Part shown: positions 60,707 through 64,000 of the stretch, piece by piece
Layout of the letters: every line of letters begins with the position of its first letter
How positions within the stretch are numbered: the stretch's first letter is position 1
NCBI GenBank assembly: GCA_009780315.1
Contig: WRAH01000003.1
Span: 62,001 to 126,000 of the forward strand
Direction: 5' to 3'
Source of the DNA: Defluviitaleaceae bacterium
Lineage (GTDB): Bacteria > Bacillota > Clostridia > Lachnospirales > WQUN01
Length of the DNA: 64,000 bases
Notes under the pieces: generated by a model
What the model was told of the DNA's origin: nothing
Databases searched by the model: none
What the model saw: only the letters and a program-made list of their open reading frames with translations
Made by a program: the position numbers and the translations under genes

Positions 60707-60787
60707 TTATTGTTTTTCTTTGGGTGCAACATAAAACGCGCTTTTCAAATAACGGAAAATAACATTGGTATCAAGTGCGTGTTTCAT
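60707..60787 (-). pseudogene. truncated PIN-domain toxin (VapC-like) remnant
   Basis: A 26-residue frame opens with 'MKHALDTNVIFRYLK', the first strand and helix of VapC-type PIN toxins with the catalytic Asp, then runs into 'SAFYVAPKEKQ' and a stop. A PIN toxin needs about 130 residues, so most of the gene is lost; the candidate noncoding RNA occupies the place where it would continue. GGAGG lies 11 bases before the ATG, directly after the partner gene's stop. Confidence 0.6.
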
Positions 60788-60803
60788 TGAAGCACTCGCC
60801 TCC

Positions 60804-61076
60804 TCAATTATCGAAATTTAATGGCGGCCGCATATCTTTTGAACGGGTAAAATAAATCTCGGGTAACGCTTCGTCCATTGAAAGGGCAAGGGCTTCTTTC
60901 ATGCGCTTATGCCACGCAGAAAAATCCTCATCATCTTGTGAAAAATCATCAGTAATCTGCGCTTGATTTATCGCAAAATCAAGAATGGTGACGATGGCGT
61001 GACTACCCTTTGGAATCACAACGGGTTCAAAAGGCACAAATGTACCTTCGCTATAATAGGCTTTGATTGCTTGCAT
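60804..61076 (-). CDS. antitoxin-like small protein
   Basis: 90 aa protein. The N-terminus 'MQAIKAYYSEGTFVPFEPV' (core 'IKAYYSEGTFVPFEPV') and 'GSHAIVTIL' resemble DUF104/AF2212-like and related antitoxins that begin with a short beta DNA-binding or dimerisation part; the acidic, helical C-terminus would bind the toxin. AGGAG 8 bases before the ATG. The PIN toxin remnant 16 bases downstream supports a type II toxin-antitoxin pair whose toxin has been destroyed. Confidence 0.65.
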   Translation of the reverse strand: MQAIKAYYSEGTFVPFEPVVIPKGSHAIVTILDFAINQAQITDDFSQDDEDFSAWHKRMKEALALSMDEALPEIYFTRSKDMRPPLNFDN

Positions 61077-61147
61077 AGGCTCAACTCCTGTCTAATGGCG
61101 CGCCTTACGAAATCTATCCGCTTTTACATGAATGGATACGCTAACTT

Positions 61148-62947
61148 TTATTGGTAAGTCTTTTCCATTTCTGTAACAAGGGATTCAAATACTTTTAAAG
61201 CTTCGCGGATGGGTTCTGGAGTGGACATGTCTACGCCGGCTTTTTTTAGGATGTTGATGGAGTAATCACTACTGCCGCTTTTTAGAAATTCAAGATAATC
61301 CTTCACCGCAGGTTCGCCCATTTCTTTTATCCGTTTTGTAAAAGCAATTGCCGCAGAATATCCTGTAGAGTACTGGAATACATAGAATGCACGATAGAAA
61401 TGAGAAATACGCGCCCATTCTAGGTCGATTTTTTCATCAATCACAACATCTGCACCATAATATTTTACGTTTAAGTCACGATAGACTTGGTTTATGGTGT
61501 CAAGAATCAGTGGTTTGCCTTCTTCTGCCATGGTGTGCAAAATATGCTCAAATTCTGCAAACATGGTTTGGCGAAAGACGGTGGTGCGGAACTGCTCAAT
61601 ATATTCTCCAAGCAAATACATGCGGATTTTTGGGTCAGTTGTGGTTTTTAACATGTGTTCCATCAACAGGGTTTCATTGACGGTGGACGCGACTTCTGCA
61701 AGAAAAGTCGTGTAACTGCTATAAACCATGGGCTGGTTACTGCGGGAGTAGAAGCTGTGCATGGCGTGACCCATTTCGTGGGCTAGGGTGAATAAGTCGC
61801 CTAGTTTATCACTATAGTTCAACAGTACATATGGCGATGTGCCATACGTACCCCATGCGTATGCGCCGCCTGTTTTGCCCTCGTTGTTGTATACGTCTAT
61901 CCAGCCGCTTTCCATGCCTTTTGACATTTCATCTAAATAGGCTTTGCCAAGGGGCTCAAGCCCTTCAACTAAAATTTTCTTGGCTTCATCATAGGGCATT
62001 TTTGTATCGGCTTCTTCTACAATGGGCGTGTACAGGTCGTACATATGCAGTTCATCTACTTTTAATGCTTTTTTACGCAAAGCCATATAGCGATGCATGA
62101 CAGGTAAGAACTCATGCACTGCTTGAATCAAATTGTCGTAAACAGAGATGGGGATATTGCTGGTATTTAATGACGCACCACGGGCAGAATCATATTTTTT
62201 TGTGCGGGCAACAAAAATATCATTTTTAATGCTGGCGTTAAGCATTGCCGCAAAGGTGTTTTTAAGCTTCCAAAATTCATCATAGAAGGTGTTAAAAGTG
62301 TCTTCCCGTACACGGCGGTTTGAGGATTCCATGAGAGAAATAAAATTGCCGCTGGTGACTTCTACTGTATTGCCGTTTTCGTCGGTGATACTGGCAAATT
62401 TCATGTCTGCATCGGTGAGCATATCGTTGATATTTTTTGCACCGTCGCCTATTTCTGATACAGCGGCAAGTATTCCTTCAACCTCCGCGCTTAAAGTGTG
62501 GGCTTTTTTGCGTAAAATATTGTTGAGATATTGGGTGTATACTTCCAATCCAGCCGTGGTTTCTATAAAGCCTTTGACGGTTGCTTCGTCAAGCTCTAAA
62601 ATTTCTGGCGTGATAAATGAAACGGCGGCTAAAAATTTTGCGTATTGGCTGGCAATGACATTTGCCATGCCTTGGGATTCTGAAACATTGCTGTCTTCGT
62701 GGAGCCGCATATTGGCATAAACATATAGCTTGAAAACCAAGTTGGCAACATTGTGATATGTTTTTAAACCCTCAAGCAAAGTTTTTCCGTCTTTTAGCTT
62801 GCCGCGGAAGGCTTCTATTTTTGCAATTTCACTGGGAATGGAATCCACGCCTTTTTGCCAATCGGCATTGGTGGCGAAAATGTCTTCCAGCTTCCATTTA
62901 AACTCGGCAGGAATTTCACTGCGTTTTTTTTGCTTTATGGTTGCCAT
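61148..62947 (-). CDS. pepF: oligoendopeptidase F
   Basis: Cytoplasmic M3-family zinc peptidase of 599 aa that degrades oligopeptides of about 7-17 residues. Zinc motif 'LAHEMGHAMHSFYS' (HExxH near residue 380) with the third ligand Glu in 'FLAEVASTVNETLL'. N-terminus 'FKWKLEDIF' and end 'RISHFYRAFYVFQYSTG' (core 'HFYRAFYVFQYSTG') are typical. Start 62947 is five bases after the kinase stop; the ribosome site AAAGG is 13 bases away, so coupling or the earlier ATG 62977 is possible. Confidence 0.92.
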   Translation of the reverse strand: MATIKQKKRSEIPAEFKWKLEDIFATNADWQKGVDSIPSEIAKIEAFRGKLKDGKTLLEGLKTYHNVANLVFKLYVYANMRLHEDSNVSESQGMANVIASQYAKFLAAVSFITPEILELDEATVKGFIETTAGLEVYTQYLNNILRKKAHTLSAEVEGILAAVSEIGDGAKNINDMLTDADMKFASITDENGNTVEVTSGNFISLMESSNRRVREDTFNTFYDEFWKLKNTFAAMLNASIKNDIFVARTKKYDSARGASLNTSNIPISVYDNLIQAVHEFLPVMHRYMALRKKALKVDELHMYDLYTPIVEEADTKMPYDEAKKILVEGLEPLGKAYLDEMSKGMESGWIDVYNNEGKTGGAYAWGTYGTSPYVLLNYSDKLGDLFTLAHEMGHAMHSFYSRSNQPMVYSSYTTFLAEVASTVNETLLMEHMLKTTTDPKIRMYLLGEYIEQFRTTVFRQTMFAEFEHILHTMAEEGKPLILDTINQVYRDLNVKYYGADVVIDEKIDLEWARISHFYRAFYVFQYSTGYSAAIAFTKRIKEMGEPAVKDYLEFLKSGSSDYSINILKKAGVDMSTPEPIREALKVFESLVTEMEKTYQ

Positions 62948-62952
62948 AGGTT

Positions 62953-64000
62953 TTAGTCTACCTTTCCATCGCCCCATGCTTGGGCAAATTCAATCACTTG
63001 TTCAAATGTAGGGCTTTTTGCGTTGCGTACATAAAATCCAGAGGTGGATACACCCAAAGTCAATGAAGCAAGGGGGTCAAGCCCAAGTGCTTGCCCTAGG
63101 CAAAATCCTGCGTTGAAATTGTCGCCTGCGCCTGTTGTAAGCTTTGGTTTTTCACAGTATGGGCCATCTGTAGAGAAATATTCACCGCCAATGGCACAAC
63201 ATGCACTGCGTACAGGATGTACCACTAGGCAATAGATATTCATTGCCTTATGCACTGCCATGACGGCACTTTGTAATTTGTCAGTGTCATTTTCAGGCAG
63301 TGCAATGTCAAGGGCGGCGGCGATTTGATAGACTTCGCTTTCATTAAGCCCTAAAACTGCACGGAATTTTTCTTCAAAGCGTCCAATCAGTTTCATGGCG
63401 TGGCTGATGTCTGCTTTGGTGCGTTTTTCTGGGTCTGCCAAGTCAAAGAATGCAAGGGGCTTTTCTGCTGGGGTGTCAAGGAGTGGGAACACTTCGTCAA
63501 TCAACCCTTGCCAGATGTCACTCATGTGGGGCATCATTGTCCAGTTTTCCATGCCGAACAACTGATTTTCTTGAATTAACTTTGCAATGCCTTCTGCACC
63601 GCCAAGGGCGTTTTTGAAAACATCCCATGTAATATCCACTAAGGTAGAATGCTTACCAATCATAATTTTACCGTCTTCAAATTCTACAGCGTCAGTAAAC
63701 CCTGGGTTGCCTAGGCTGTAGATGGCTTTTGCTTTTTCTACCATGGGTTTAAAAACAGGGTGAATATCAGGCTTGCCAAGAATGCCTGCATAGGTTAAAT
63801 CAACACCATATTCTAAGAGTGCATTGGAAAGAATCGGCCCATTTCCTCCAAGTTTTGTTTGGATACTGACCATTTCTACATTGGCACTAAGCCCTGATGC
63901 TGCAACGATACGCTCGCCAAACTCTTTAATGGTGGGGATACGTGTGTAGTTGGCATAGTCTTGCCGCTTGTCTACTGGATGGACAATTTCGTCTACAAAG
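62953..64000 (-). CDS. PfkB-family carbohydrate kinase, 5' end outside window
   Basis: Ribokinase-like sugar kinase. The frame is open to the right edge (the segment before the internal Met at 63873 reads 'FVDEIVHPVDK' and 'TRIPTIKEFGERIVAASG'), so the true start is outside. Visible: 'GGNGPILSNALLEYG' (substrate region), 'AVLGLNESEVYQI' and the catalytic anion hole 'TTGAGDNFNAGFC'. The sugar cannot be told from the motifs. Followed by pepF with a five-base gap. Confidence 0.85.
   Translation of the reverse strand, partial: FVDEIVHPVDKRQDYANYTRIPTIKEFGERIVAASGLSANVEMVSIQTKLGGNGPILSNALLEYGVDLTYAGILGKPDIHPVFKPMVEKAKAIYSLGNPGFTDAVEFEDGKIMIGKHSTLVDITWDVFKNALGGAEGIAKLIQENQLFGMENWTMMPHMSDIWQGLIDEVFPLLDTPAEKPLAFFDLADPEKRTKADISHAMKLIGRFEEKFRAVLGLNESEVYQIAAALDIALPENDTDKLQSAVMAVHKAMNIYCLVVHPVRSACCAIGGEYFSTDGPYCEKPKLTTGAGDNFNAGFCLGQALGLDPLASLTLGVSTSGFYVRNAKSPTFEQVIEFAQAWGDGKVD

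Noticed and set aside
60541-60762. Plus-strand reading frame of 73 codons within the structured region
   Set aside because: No ribosome site, unusual composition, and it runs through the terminator hairpin and T run of the candidate RNA.
1-64000. CRISPR arrays, tRNA or rRNA genes, intact insertion sequences
   Set aside because: No regularly spaced repeats, tRNA-like folds with CCA-type ends, rRNA segments or transposase motifs were seen.

Overview
The window looks like a chromosomal segment of a low-GC, endospore-forming, flagellated Clostridia-type Firmicute, probably Lachnospirales-like. The clues are strong AGGAGG ribosome sites, frequent TTG starts, sigA- and sig28-type promoters, SigH, SpoIIM and SpoVD-like proteins, an ECF-type transporter and the order rlmB-yacP-sigH. 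This assignment is inferred from gene content; no database search was possible.

Positions 1-27424 read as a flagellin locus with a large glycan or small-molecule modification island. The first arm (1-7627, plus) encodes a glycosyltransferase, a WecE-type aminotransferase, a methyltransferase, a NeuD/PglD-type acyltransferase, a WbqC-like protein, a radical SAM protein and a double methyltransferase. Three secreted or membrane-anchored proteins of unknown function follow (7639-10549, minus). The second arm (10828-16187, plus) encodes another radical SAM protein, a LicD-type phosphotransferase, a family 2 glycosyltransferase and a CDP-glycerol phosphotransferase-like protein. Facing it (24537-16217, minus) are four genes with five tandem copies of a glycosyltransferase-plus-helical-repeat module and another CDP-glycerol phosphotransferase-like gene. 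Next come a FliB-type lysine methylase and flagellin, the latter with a good sig28 promoter. An N-terminal or C-terminal Rossmann-like module recurs in six different enzymes of the island.

Positions 27460-29671 hold a TetR regulator, an ECF S component and a type II pantothenate kinase, which together suggest pantothenate uptake and activation. Positions 29691-37080 form a cell-envelope cluster: a coiled-coil protein, PBP1A, RsmH, FtsL and a PASTA-bearing PBP. The opposing operon 43047-37077 runs ispF-cysS-mrnC-rlmB-yacP-sigH, then an orphan adenine-N6 DNA methyltransferase overlapping sigH, then a tiny ORF. It is fired from a promoter whose -35 box overlaps that of a divergent lipoprotein-MFS operon.

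Positions 45475-58536 hold an AlkC-like DNA repair protein; an operon of nitroreductase, DUF6106-like protein, IMP dehydrogenase homologue and aldo/keto reductase; a GntR/ABC transporter operon; a secreted serine hydrolase; and the conserved rnhB-ylqG-fhlB group with SpoIIM and an EAL-HDOD protein upstream. The IMP dehydrogenase homologue lacks the catalytic cysteine and the Arg-Tyr pair.

Positions 58533-64000 hold a polysaccharide deacetylase, a GNAT enzyme, an AbrB-like regulator, a roughly 300 nt stretch that folds into an elaborate structure ending in a terminator (candidate noncoding RNA), a truncated PIN-toxin remnant with its small antitoxin-like partner, oligoendopeptidase F and a PfkB-type kinase that runs off the right edge. 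No tRNA, rRNA, CRISPR array or intact transposase was seen.
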